A stretch of 32,740 nucleotides of DNA, from NCBI GenBank assembly GCA_028705215.1, contig JAQWDY010000001.1:96785-129524 (forward strand), in the 5' to 3' direction. Both the position numbers and the translations under genes were made by a program. This DNA comes from Patescibacteria group bacterium (GTDB lineage: Bacteria; Patescibacteriota; Patescibacteriia; Patescibacteriales; UBA12465). This document shows, one piece after another, positions 9,507 through 17,668 of the stretch. The notes beneath the pieces were generated by a model. That model worked only from the letters and a program-made list of their open reading frames with translations, made no database searches and was not told where the DNA came from. How positions within the stretch are numbered: the first letter of the stretch is position 1; each line of letters begins with the position of its first letter.

Positions 9507-9535
9507 TTGACAAATCTATTTAATTATGATATTTT
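9507..9535 (+). promoter_or_regulatory. Predicted promoter of 251-aa secreted coiled-coil protein
   Basis: TTGACA-N17-TATTTT. Confidence 0.6.
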
Positions 9536-9580
9536 AAAGTTAGTAAAAATAGAACTTTAACATTTAAAAACTAAATAAAA

Positions 9581-10336
9581 ATGAAACAACTGATTGTATT
9601 TTTGTTGCTAGTTTTCATCGCTAGCCATTCAATGGCGCAATCTGCCTACGAAAAAGAAAAGATGGACTTGATTGAATCTGAAATTGCTCGCTTGGAGAAA
9701 AAGCAGATGAAATTAAAGAAAGAGTTGAACCGGGAAAAAGAAGGTCAAATTTCAAAATTGAAGCGTGATCTTAAAAAACATGAAAAAGGGACAGTTTATA
9801 CCGAAGAAGCAAGTAAAATACAAGCAAAAATTGATTCTATTACAAATATTGAATCCAATTTTCAGCTTGATGTACTTGGTTTTGATCTCGAGTATTATAA
9901 AAACGCTCGCCGTGATTTAATTGAATCATGGACCAAGCAAGATGTCCCCAGGGAATTATCGTATTATCGAAAACTTAGGCGCTCTCGTGCTAACGAAATC
10001 CGCCGTGAAGAGTTAGTATTGGAAAAGATTGAAAATAACATCAATCAACGCATCGAAGGAGGTGCTGTAGAAGGGGGGTATAAGGTAATTTTTGATAATA
10101 AATATAGTCAGAATGTCACCTTTATATTAAGAGCTTTAGACGGAAGTCAAAGATTTGCTATTTCAATTGCGCCAAGAACCAAAGAAAGGCATTATATTTT
10201 GCCGGGTAGCTATCAGGTAGAGGGAATTATTTCTGGTCGAAGACTAAGGGATGTTAGCTATTTAAATATCGATGGTGAGCAACATTATTACGAAACAGAG
10301 CCATGTTTTGGTTTTGTTCTAAAAGAAGCGTATTAA
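9581..10336 (+). CDS. Secreted coiled-coil protein of unknown function
   Basis: Signal peptide MKQLIVFLLLVFIASHSMAQ; charged coiled-coil 'ESEIARLEKKQMKLKKELNREKEGQISKLKRDLKK'; C-terminal beta-rich region. Confidence 0.7.
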   Translation: MKQLIVFLLLVFIASHSMAQSAYEKEKMDLIESEIARLEKKQMKLKKELNREKEGQISKLKRDLKKHEKGTVYTEEASKIQAKIDSITNIESNFQLDVLGFDLEYYKNARRDLIESWTKQDVPRELSYYRKLRRSRANEIRREELVLEKIENNINQRIEGGAVEGGYKVIFDNKYSQNVTFILRALDGSQRFAISIAPRTKERHYILPGSYQVEGIISGRRLRDVSYLNIDGEQHYYETEPCFGFVLKEAY

Positions 10337-10350
10337 AAGTTAAATTAAAA

Positions 10351-10376
10351 AAAGAGAGTCACTGGTACTCTCTTTT
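10351..10376. terminator. Bidirectional intrinsic terminator between convergent genes
   Basis: AAAGAGAGT-cactggt-ACTCTCTTT with flanking A and T tracts. Confidence 0.85.
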
Positions 10377-10399
10377 CTTTTTGGTGTGTATAAAAATTA

Positions 10400-10813
10400 T
10401 TAACCGCTAGTTGTTATGCCTCCGGTTGGATCTGAGCTAAAAGGCAGTGCATCAAAGACAAAATAAGTAATAGTGTAGGCAGCTAAGACAATAATTAGAC
10501 CAATAATGGCGTTTTTTATAGTTCCTTGTGCTTTTTTAACCACCTCTTCATTACCTCCAGCCGTCATCCATTTAAAACCCGATACTAAAGTTAGGCCTAA
10601 AAAAATTATAGCCAAAAAACCTAAGATTACCTGAATGCCGCGAGCAGCAATTTGGCCTATTTCAACCTTCCCTAAATTAGACGCCAGACCAGTTTCGTTG
10701 GTCATTTTTTCCATTTCCTGAGGATTGCTTACTAACTGTCCCGAAGCTTGGCTGACGGCAATAATGGGGAAGATGAGAAGAGATAATAGCGCCAGTAAGA
10801 AGGATTTCTTCAT
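10400..10813 (-). CDS. VirB2/T4SS_pilin-like small membrane protein (array member 6)
   Basis: Signal peptide; 'SGFKWMTAGGNEEVVKKAQGTIKNAIIGLIIVLAAYTITYFV'. Confidence 0.75.
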   Translation of the reverse strand: MKKSFLLALLSLLIFPIIAVSQASGQLVSNPQEMEKMTNETGLASNLGKVEIGQIAARGIQVILGFLAIIFLGLTLVSGFKWMTAGGNEEVVKKAQGTIKNAIIGLIIVLAAYTITYFVFDALPFSSDPTGGITTSG

Positions 10814-10817
10814 AGTT

Positions 10818-11273
10818 TTATAAAATTAAATTAACGAATATAAAGTTCCAAATAGTCCAAGCGGACAGGGTTATAATTAAGCCAATTACAGCCGCGGTTA
10901 AAGATTTTGTTGCTTTTTTTACCGTCTCTTCGTTACCCTGTGATGTCATCCATCTAAAGCCAGCAATAACTGTTAGAAAAATGAAGATAAGACCAGTAAC
11001 ACTTAATAGGGCATTAATTATAAGGCCAACTATCCTAGGAACAGAAGCGTTGTTTTCATTAGTTGAATAACCACCTTTTTTAGCAATACTTTCCATGCGG
11101 TCAAGAATGTGGTTACTTTTGCTTGACTTAATTTCCTCATCTTCTTCTGAGCTTGAAGTAAAATCTTGAAATTCCACATTATTTTCTACTTGCGCTTTAA
11201 CGTTATTAAATAGTGGTAAAAATAAAAAAACACTGATTCCAATAAGAAGATAAAATTTTAATTTATTTTTCAT
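10818..11273 (-). CDS. VirB2/T4SS_pilin-like small membrane protein (array member 5)
   Basis: Signal peptide; 'AGFRWMTSQGNEETVKKATKSLTAAVIGLIITLSAWTIWNFI'. Confidence 0.75.
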   Translation of the reverse strand: MKNKLKFYLLIGISVFLFLPLFNNVKAQVENNVEFQDFTSSSEEDEEIKSSKSNHILDRMESIAKKGGYSTNENNASVPRIVGLIINALLSVTGLIFIFLTVIAGFRWMTSQGNEETVKKATKSLTAAVIGLIITLSAWTIWNFIFVNLIL

Positions 11274-11281
11274 ATTTTTAA

Positions 11282-11683
11282 TTAATCGATTACGTTGGCT
11301 AATAATTCCGAAACCCAGGAGCTAAGAGCGTAGGCGGCTAAAACTATAACAAGCCCAATGCTTAAAGATGCTATTTGTTTTTGTGATTTTTTAACCTTTT
11401 CTTCATTGCCATTGGCTCGCATCCAGTTGTTGCCCGCTAAAAACATGAGTATTAGAAATATTGTGCCCAAAACCCCCATTACAGCTTTAATGACTGTTGC
11501 TATTATATCGTCTAGACTTCTTTGCGTATCAATATTAGCTTGAGCAACAATTTCATTTATGTTTTCATTATACTGGTTTTTCTTTTCTGGACTTAAAAAA
11601 TCAGCTTGAGTTGGATTAACAAAAACAAAGCTCATAACAAGTAATGAAAAGATCAAACTTTTTGTTGCAAGTCCCTTTTTCAT
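11282..11683 (-). CDS. VirB2/T4SS_pilin-like small membrane protein (array member 4)
   Basis: Signal peptide; 'AGNNWMRANGNEEKVKKSQKQIASLSIGLVIVLAAYALSSWV'. Confidence 0.75.
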   Translation of the reverse strand: MKKGLATKSLIFSLLVMSFVFVNPTQADFLSPEKKNQYNENINEIVAQANIDTQRSLDDIIATVIKAVMGVLGTIFLILMFLAGNNWMRANGNEEKVKKSQKQIASLSIGLVIVLAAYALSSWVSELLANVID

Positions 11684-11686
11684 ATT

Positions 11687-12088
11687 TTAAGTAAAATAAG
11701 AAATGATAAAATAAGAAATGGCATAAGCAGCAAGGGTAATAATTAAACCAATTATAGCATTAAGCAAACCGTCTTTTGCTTTTTCAACTTTATTTTCATT
11801 GCCTTGCGCTATCATCCATTTAAAGCCGCTAAAAATTATTAAACCAAAAAATATTACTCCGACTAGGCCCAGGGCTGAATAAATAATAGTGCCAATAATG
11901 CTATCTACCGTTTCTGCACTTTCTCCGGTGGCAAAGCCCGCTTTCTCACTAGTAGTTTTAAGGCCGCTATCATTATTGAAATTAAAGCTTTGTGCACTGG
12001 CAATGGTTAAAGGAAGTAGAGTAAAAAGAAAAATACCAAAAGAAAAAGCTAAGGCAATAATATCTTTTTTTCTCAAAAACATAAACAT
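11687..12088 (-). CDS. VirB2/T4SS_pilin-like small membrane protein (array member 3)
   Basis: 'SGFKWMIAQGNENKVEKAKDGLLNAIIGLIITLAAYAISYFI'; start moved from 12148 to MFMFLRKKD at 12088, removing the overlap with the upstream gene. Confidence 0.75.
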   Translation of the reverse strand: MFMFLRKKDIIALAFSFGIFLFTLLPLTIASAQSFNFNNDSGLKTTSEKAGFATGESAETVDSIIGTIIYSALGLVGVIFFGLIIFSGFKWMIAQGNENKVEKAKDGLLNAIIGLIITLAAYAISYFIISYFT

Positions 12089-12092
12089 ACTG

Positions 12093-12485
12093 TTATTGTA
12101 GTATCTCGCTACCAATAAATGAGGTGATGGCGTAGGCAGCAAAAACAATTATTAATCCAATAATGCCGTTTATTAACAAATTTCTAGCTTTAGTTACCTG
12201 AGAGTCGTTGCCTTGAGCTGTCATCCACAAAATACCAGCATATATCATCAGAATTAAAAATAGAACGCCGACAAAGGATAAAACGGTGCCAATTATTTGC
12301 CCAGCCTTAGTTTGTAGAAAATTATCATAATTTGCGCCAGTTTGTGATTTAAAAGCACCTACTTCGCCCGCGGTTTCATTTAAACCATAGGAGCCGGTTT
12401 GGGCCAACGATTTGCTAACAAAAAAAGCGCTATTTAAGAGAAATATACCTATAATTAACAATAATATAGTTTTTTTTATTTTCAT
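12093..12485 (-). CDS. VirB2/T4SS_pilin-like small membrane protein (array member 2)
   Basis: Signal peptide; 'AGILWMTAQGNDSQVTKARNLLINGIIGLIIVFAAYAITSFI'. Confidence 0.75.
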   Translation of the reverse strand: MKIKKTILLLIIGIFLLNSAFFVSKSLAQTGSYGLNETAGEVGAFKSQTGANYDNFLQTKAGQIIGTVLSFVGVLFLILMIYAGILWMTAQGNDSQVTKARNLLINGIIGLIIVFAAYAITSFIGSEILQ

Positions 12486-12500
12486 AAAAATAATTTACAC

Positions 12501-12566
12501 TGGTTTGGATACAAAAAATTTGCACCCAAGCCAGTGATTCCCAATTTTACTGAGAATCACATATTA
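12501..12566 (-). promoter_or_regulatory. Two abutting stem-loops in the intercistronic region between array members 1 and 2
   Basis: Minus strand GTGATTC-tcagtaaaattgg-GAATCAC overlapping CACTGGCTTGG-gtgcaaattttttgtat-CCAAACCAGTG. Confidence 0.6.
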
Positions 12567-12637
12567 TTTATTATTATTTATAATATATAAATAATTTTCA
12601 GCAGTAATCTTTTTTTCTTACGTTAAGGAAATGGGGA

Positions 12638-13024
12638 TTAGACACCACTGGTAGCATTGTAAATAGCATTAATAACGAAGGTAGAAATCGCCCAGGCTGC
12701 TAAAATAATAACCAAACCAATAACGCCAGCTCCTAATAATTTTTGAGCCTCAGACACCTTATCTTCATTACCGCCAGCTGTCATCCATTTAAAGCCACCC
12801 ATTAAGATGATAGCTACAGCAATTACTCCCAAGAAACCAAGAACAACGTTGATAATACTACCAACAATTTCTCTTGGATCACGGTTTGATAAAGCATTGT
12901 CTAGACCATTGTTGACCTGATTTAAACCGAAATCAGCTTGAGCTGATACCTGTATAGCAAATACAGGGGTTAGCAATAAGGCAACGATAGCAAGAGACAA
13001 TAAGTGTTTGTAAATTTTTTTCAT
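12638..13024 (-). CDS. VirB2/T4SS_pilin-like small membrane protein (array member 1, promoter-proximal)
   Basis: Signal peptide; 'GGFKWMTAGGNEDKVSEAQKLLGAGVIGLVIILAAWAISTFV'; very strong SD AAAGGAGGTGA. Confidence 0.8.
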   Translation of the reverse strand: MKKIYKHLLSLAIVALLLTPVFAIQVSAQADFGLNQVNNGLDNALSNRDPREIVGSIINVVLGFLGVIAVAIILMGGFKWMTAGGNEDKVSEAQKLLGAGVIGLVIILAAWAISTFVINAIYNATSGV

Positions 13025-13072
13025 ATTTTCACCTCCTTTCTTAAGTAATAATATTCCTTTTTTATATCTTTA

Positions 13073-13101
13073 ATTCTAGCATATTATTTTTAACAAGACA
13101 A
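13073..13101 (-). promoter_or_regulatory. Promoter of the pilin-like array
   Basis: Minus strand TTGTCT-N17-TAGAAT. Confidence 0.6.
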
Positions 13102-13118
13102 ATAAAAGAAGCTATGCT
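13090..13118 (+). promoter_or_regulatory. Divergent promoter for 531-aa membrane protein
   Basis: TTAACA-N17-TATGCT, with its -35 abutting the minus-strand -35. Confidence 0.5.
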
Positions 13119-13142
13119 AAGATAAAAAAAGAGTCAGAATTT

Positions 13143-14738
13143 ATGTGGGAAAAATTAAGAAAAATAAAATTCGTTAATATATTTTGGTCCCTGTTTTATG
13201 GCCTTATTTTTTTAGTTTTACTAAATAATGGGTTTAACTATTTAGACCCAGATTTAGGGTGGCATTTAAAGGTTGGACAAGAGATTAGCTTAAATAGGCA
13301 GGTCCCAAGTGTTAATCATTATAACTATACCTATACTGGCAATTGGGTGGACCATGAGTGGTTAAGCGACCTATTAAGCTACCTGGCCTTCAATAATTGG
13401 GGCTATGAATTTTTAGTGTTCTTTTTCGCGGCCTTAATAACGCTTACTTTTATAATTTTAAATATTTTTGTTTCTAAAAAATTAAGCGACAAGACGCTTT
13501 TCCCCTTTATCGCTATTTTTCAACTTTTAGGCATTTTTGCCTCACTTCCACATTTTGGGGTAAGAATGCAAGGATTTGGCGTTTTATTCTTGCTTTTACT
13601 ACTTATTATAATTGATTTATATGATAGAAGAGGAGAAAAAAGATATTTATTTTTTCTACCTCTTATTTTTTTGTTTTGGGCAAATCTGCATGCTAGTTTT
13701 ATTCTCGGTCTCTTTATTTGTTTTGCTTGGTTGGGGATAAGAATAGGAGAAAGGTTGCTTTTGCTAGCAAAGAATAGATTACACTTTCTAAAATTAGATA
13801 AGGTGTTATCTGCTGATAAGATAAAACATTTCTTTTATTTTTCTCTTTTGTCTTTAGGTGCAACCTTAATTAATCCCTATACTTATAAGCTGTATAGCTT
13901 CTTAGGAGGTTATAAAAATAGAGCGTATCTATCTTTAATACAAGAATGGCTGCCACAATATCGCTTTCCCTTACATTATGATCAGTTAATTTATCTTGCT
14001 CTGGGTGCAGTAGTCTTGCTTTTTACCATCTATCAAGCTTTAAAAAAACAAAATAAAATAGAGCTTTGGCCCTTCTTTTTGACTTTTTTATTCTTAATTC
14101 TTAGCTTTAAATCAAAACGGCATTTTCCTTTGTTTGTCATCGCTTCGTTTCTGCCCTTAATTTCTTTTTATGGTAATTTCTTTAAAGGATTAAACATTAA
14201 GGGATATCAACATCTTTTGCGGGGATTAGTTATATTGTGCTTATTGTTAGTTGGTTTAAGTCAGGCGTTAAGTATAAATTTTATCAAACAACCTTTCACA
14301 TCTTTTTGTGGCAATTATCCATGCCAGGCTGTTGAATTTATAAAAAATAATAATGAATATCAGCAGTCTAATCTCTTAAATGCCTATGATTGGGGAGGTT
14401 TTTTAATTTGGACTATGCCAGAGAAAAAAATATTTATCGATGGCAGGTTGCCTCAAGTTAAATATGCTAATAAAACGTTTATTGAAGAATATAGGCGCTT
14501 TTTTAAAGAAAAGGAAGATAAAACAAGCTTATTGAATCAGTATAATATTGATTTGGTTTTAATTAGAACCAAAGAAGAGCCTTTGCAACTAAAGAAATGG
14601 GAAAGAGTTTTTTTTCAAATCAAAAGCGAGAAATTAAACGCAAAAAATTACCTTCGTGATTATTTAGAGGCAAGTTCTGAATGGAAGCAAGTCTATCAAG
14701 ATAAAACCGCTTCCATTTATGAGCGTTTACCCTTATAA
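13143..14738 (+). CDS. Polytopic membrane protein, GT-C glycosyltransferase-like
   Basis: 531 aa, many TM segments; early 'DPDLGWHLKVGQEI', 'WVDHEWLSDLL'; soluble C-terminus 'YDWGGFLIWTMPEKKIFIDGR'. Confidence 0.6.
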   Translation: MWEKLRKIKFVNIFWSLFYGLIFLVLLNNGFNYLDPDLGWHLKVGQEISLNRQVPSVNHYNYTYTGNWVDHEWLSDLLSYLAFNNWGYEFLVFFFAALITLTFIILNIFVSKKLSDKTLFPFIAIFQLLGIFASLPHFGVRMQGFGVLFLLLLLIIIDLYDRRGEKRYLFFLPLIFLFWANLHASFILGLFICFAWLGIRIGERLLLLAKNRLHFLKLDKVLSADKIKHFFYFSLLSLGATLINPYTYKLYSFLGGYKNRAYLSLIQEWLPQYRFPLHYDQLIYLALGAVVLLFTIYQALKKQNKIELWPFFLTFLFLILSFKSKRHFPLFVIASFLPLISFYGNFFKGLNIKGYQHLLRGLVILCLLLVGLSQALSINFIKQPFTSFCGNYPCQAVEFIKNNNEYQQSNLLNAYDWGGFLIWTMPEKKIFIDGRLPQVKYANKTFIEEYRRFFKEKEDKTSLLNQYNIDLVLIRTKEEPLQLKKWERVFFQIKSEKLNAKNYLRDYLEASSEWKQVYQDKTASIYERLPL

Positions 14739-14743
14739 AAACT

Positions 14744-15481
14744 ATGAAAACGATTGAAATATGTTTACCAATTAAAAATGAAGAAAAAATAATTGCTACT
14801 AAAGTTAAATTTTTAGATAAAACACTCTCAGATATAAATCTGGGTTTTAATTGGATTATTTCAGGCGTGGTTAATGGTAGCCAAGATTCCTCTTATAACG
14901 TATTGGAAAATTTAAGATTAGATTTAACGCATGAGTTAAAACTTTTTAACATTAAAAAAGGGGGGAAGGCGCGGGCGATAAAAACTTGCTGGCAAGAAAG
15001 CGAAGCTGATATCTTGGTTTTTATGGATATTGACTTAGCCGTTCCTCCTAATTTTTTAAAACCATTAGTCACGCCTCTTATTAATAAGGACGCTGAACTT
15101 GTGATAGGGTCACGTTTTTTACCGGAATCGGAAATGACCCGATCTTGGCAGCGACGACTAGTTTCTTGGCTGTATATAACTCTTTCATCAATATTGATTC
15201 GTCATAAACAAAGTGATCTGCAGTGTGGATTTAAGGCGATTACAAAAAGAGCTTATAAACAAATAGCTCATTATCTGAAAGATGATAATTGGTTTTTAGA
15301 TACTGAGCTTATAATGTTTACTCAGATGCATGGCATGAAAATAAAGGAAATTCCGGTAAAGTGGCAAGAGCGTGAAGGGTTGGTCAAAAAAAGCAATATC
15401 CGTGTTATAAGAGATGGTTGGCATTTTTTTAAAAACTTAATTAACTTGCGTCGTCGTTTAAAAAAGATAGAGAAAAAATAA
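14744..15481 (+). CDS. Glycosyltransferase family 2 (dolichol-phosphate mannosyltransferase-like)
   Basis: 'KTIEICLPIKNEEKII', 'KGGKARAIKTCWQ', 'DILVFMDIDLAVPP', 'QCGFKAITKRAY', 'DTELIM'. Confidence 0.88.
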   Translation: MKTIEICLPIKNEEKIIATKVKFLDKTLSDINLGFNWIISGVVNGSQDSSYNVLENLRLDLTHELKLFNIKKGGKARAIKTCWQESEADILVFMDIDLAVPPNFLKPLVTPLINKDAELVIGSRFLPESEMTRSWQRRLVSWLYITLSSILIRHKQSDLQCGFKAITKRAYKQIAHYLKDDNWFLDTELIMFTQMHGMKIKEIPVKWQEREGLVKKSNIRVIRDGWHFFKNLINLRRRLKKIEKK

Positions 15482-15507
15482 AAAAACCGCGCTTAGCGGT
15501 CTTTTTT
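15481..15507. terminator. Intrinsic terminator
   Basis: AAAAAACCGC-gctta-GCGGTCTTTTTT. Confidence 0.85.
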
Positions 15508-15510
15508 ATA

Positions 15511-15894
15511 TTAGGGCAAATATTTATTTTTTTCTTTTTCTGCCTCTATCTCTTTTTTCTTTTCTGGTATTTTTTTTATCTTTTTAAAAATAAAGTAAAG
15601 CCATAAAACTATGCCAATAGCCCAGAGTGCTAACCAAAAACGAGCTGTAAAAAAGGGGATGTTTTCATAATGAAAGAATAAAAAAATTAGGCCAAGAATA
15701 AAATTGGCCACTGAAAAGTCATAGAGGCTATTAAAAACACCACGATATATTCCTTTTCTTCTTTTTAAAACAATAGTAACTAGCCCTAAGATAAGAAGGA
15801 CAATGGTAAGGGCGAGCAATAAATTAAAACCAAGGTTTAAAAGAGCGCCTGGGTTGACTGAAAACCAATATTTAAAGGTAAAAAGATTTGTCAT
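15511..15894 (-). CDS. Small integral membrane protein, unknown function
   Basis: 127 aa, about 3-4 TM segments, charged C-terminus. Confidence 0.6.
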   Translation of the reverse strand: MTNLFTFKYWFSVNPGALLNLGFNLLLALTIVLLILGLVTIVLKRRKGIYRGVFNSLYDFSVANFILGLIFLFFHYENIPFFTARFWLALWAIGIVLWLYFIFKKIKKIPEKKKEIEAEKEKNKYLP

Positions 15895-15926
15895 ATTTTT
15901 TCAAATTCGTTTATTTCAAATTAAAT

Positions 15927-16478
15927 TTATAATTTTGTTAAAATTAAGCCATAATGATAGGGTCCGGCGGAGAATTCTTCTTCTACTTCAAAGCCTAATT
16001 TTATAGCCGCTAATTTTAAGGACTCTGATTTTATTCTTCTTTCCGGACTTGGGCCTAGCGGTGAATCAATGGCGCTCCATTCGATAACAATTAAGCGACC
16101 CCCAGTTCGCAGGAGACGATAAGTCTCCCTTATTACATCAACTCTTTTATCAGATTGGTGTAAAACATTTACCAAGAAGGCGGCATCTAAACTGTTTGAT
16201 TCAATTTTCGTTCCTTTAAAGATTTCAAGATTGGCCCAAACCGTATTAATTTGCGACAGATTTTGTTCCTTGGCCCTATTTTTTATCTCTTCTAGGTAAC
16301 CCTTGATAATATCAACTGCGAAAACAACGCCACTTTTTCCAACTAGTTTAGCAATTGGAAAAGTGAAGAAACCAAAATTACCACAACCTAATTCAGCTAC
16401 TCGTTGTCTTTCCCCTATTGCCATTTTATCGATAATTTTATCAATGTCAAATAAAATAGTTTTTTTTGCTTCCATCAT
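15927..16478 (-). CDS. Class I SAM-dependent methyltransferase
   Basis: 'RVAELGCGNFGFFTFPIAKLVGKSGVVFAVDI', 'LDAAFLVNVLHQSD', 'YRLLRTGGRLIVIEW'. Confidence 0.88.
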   Translation of the reverse strand: MMEAKKTILFDIDKIIDKMAIGERQRVAELGCGNFGFFTFPIAKLVGKSGVVFAVDIIKGYLEEIKNRAKEQNLSQINTVWANLEIFKGTKIESNSLDAAFLVNVLHQSDKRVDVIRETYRLLRTGGRLIVIEWSAIDSPLGPSPERRIKSESLKLAAIKLGFEVEEEFSAGPYHYGLILTKL

Positions 16479-16488
16479 ATTTTTATTT

Positions 16489-17148
16489 TTACTCTACTAA
16501 GATTTGTCTTATAACAACATTTTCTCGGCTATATTTTTTTTTAGCAACAATTTCAATGTTATTTAAACCTTTTTTCAAACTTATATCATGAGAAAAGGCC
16601 CCATTTCTGTCAGTTAAAATTAATTCTTTGTTAATATTTATCTCAGCGCCAGGATCAGTGATGCCACTTAAAGTTATTTGATTTTCGCTTGTCATGATGT
16701 TTTGTGTTGGATTGGTGATTTCTAAATCAGGAGAAGTGACAAGGTTGCGGAAATAGAAGCTAAGATAAAGAATAAAAATAGAAAAAACTAAAATCAACAG
16801 AATATTTTTTATAATTTTAGGAAAAACTAAGAACTCTTTCTTTTTAATTACTTTTTGCGCAAAAGGATCATCTTTTTCGAACTCATTTTCTAGTTGAGCG
16901 ATATATAAGTCTATTCTTTTTTTATCAATTTCTAAAAAAGTAGCGTATCTTTTTAAAAAGCTCTTGCAATATAAGCCGGATGGAAGACAATTAAAATTCT
17001 CTGATTCTAAATTTAATAAGTAATCTTTTCTAATTTGAATGGCGCTTGCCACTTCATCAATGTTTAATTTTTTTTCATTACGCGCTTGCCTTAACTCTTC
17101 TCCTAGGCTGAAGTCGGGCAATATTTTTTTAGAAACAAACGTATTCAT
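16489..17148 (-). CDS. RodZ-like membrane protein: N-terminal HTH, single TM, extracellular beta-sandwich-like domain
   Basis: 'LGEELRQARNEKKLNIDEVASAIQIRKDYLLNLESENFNCLPSGLYCKSFLKRYATFLEID' HTH_25/RodZ-type; TM; 'ITLSGITDPGAEININ...GAFSHDISLKKGLNNIEIVAKK'. Confidence 0.8.
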   Translation of the reverse strand: MNTFVSKKILPDFSLGEELRQARNEKKLNIDEVASAIQIRKDYLLNLESENFNCLPSGLYCKSFLKRYATFLEIDKKRIDLYIAQLENEFEKDDPFAQKVIKKKEFLVFPKIIKNILLILVFSIFILYLSFYFRNLVTSPDLEITNPTQNIMTSENQITLSGITDPGAEININKELILTDRNGAFSHDISLKKGLNNIEIVAKKKYSRENVVIRQILVE

Positions 17149-17236
17149 TAAGTTAAAGGGTTACAAAACAAAGATTAAATTTACAATAAAAAATATTTTT
17201 ATTTTTTTAATTATCTTTCTTTTCTTCTTGTTTAAT

Positions 17237-17665
17237 TTATTGTTTTAATTCCACTTCTAAGGAATCCTTTTCAGTCGTATTTGCGCCTAAAGAGGTAATA
17301 ACAAAGCTAATAATTAACCAGCTTGAAAAGACAATGATTAAGCCAACTACTGCTGATATAATAACTTGTTTTGCTCTTTGCACCTTTTCTTTTGATCCAG
17401 CAGAAAGCATAAACATGACTCCACCAATAACAAAAACAAGTAGGGAGAGGGAGCCTACTAGACCAAGGATTATGTCGGATATGTTAACTGCCATGTTAAC
17501 AATATCATTGACTCTGTAATTGCCACAATAGGTAGAGTCTCCATACTCACAATTTTTGCCGGTAGCATCTATTAACAAAGATTGGCCGTGGCTGATAGCG
17601 GGCACAGATACGAAGGCGAGAGAGAAAACTAAAATAATAAATATCTTTTTTGTTATATTTTTCAT
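17237..17665 (-). CDS. VirB2/T4SS_pilin-like small membrane protein (divergent seventh paralog)
   Basis: Signal peptide; 'GGVMFMLSAGSKEKVQRAKQVIISAVVGLIIVFSSWLIISFV'. Confidence 0.7.
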   Translation of the reverse strand: MKNITKKIFIILVFSLAFVSVPAISHGQSLLIDATGKNCEYGDSTYCGNYRVNDIVNMAVNISDIILGLVGSLSLLVFVIGGVMFMLSAGSKEKVQRAKQVIISAVVGLIIVFSSWLIISFVITSLGANTTEKDSLEVELKQ

Positions 17666-17668
17666 ATT

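Noticed and set aside
11358-12101. Plus-strand ORFs 11358..11543 and 11889..12101
   Set aside because: Antisense to the pilin-like array; no RBS or promoter seen
12089-12148. N-terminal extension of array member 3 (MFLLPTPSPHLLVARYYNNS)
   Set aside because: Overlaps the upstream gene's 3' end; the internal ATG at 12088 gives a proper signal peptide
15803-17519. Plus-strand ORFs 15803..16006, 16303..16500, 17039..17248, 17334..17519
   Set aside because: Antisense shadows of the minus-strand methyltransferase/RodZ-like/pilin genes
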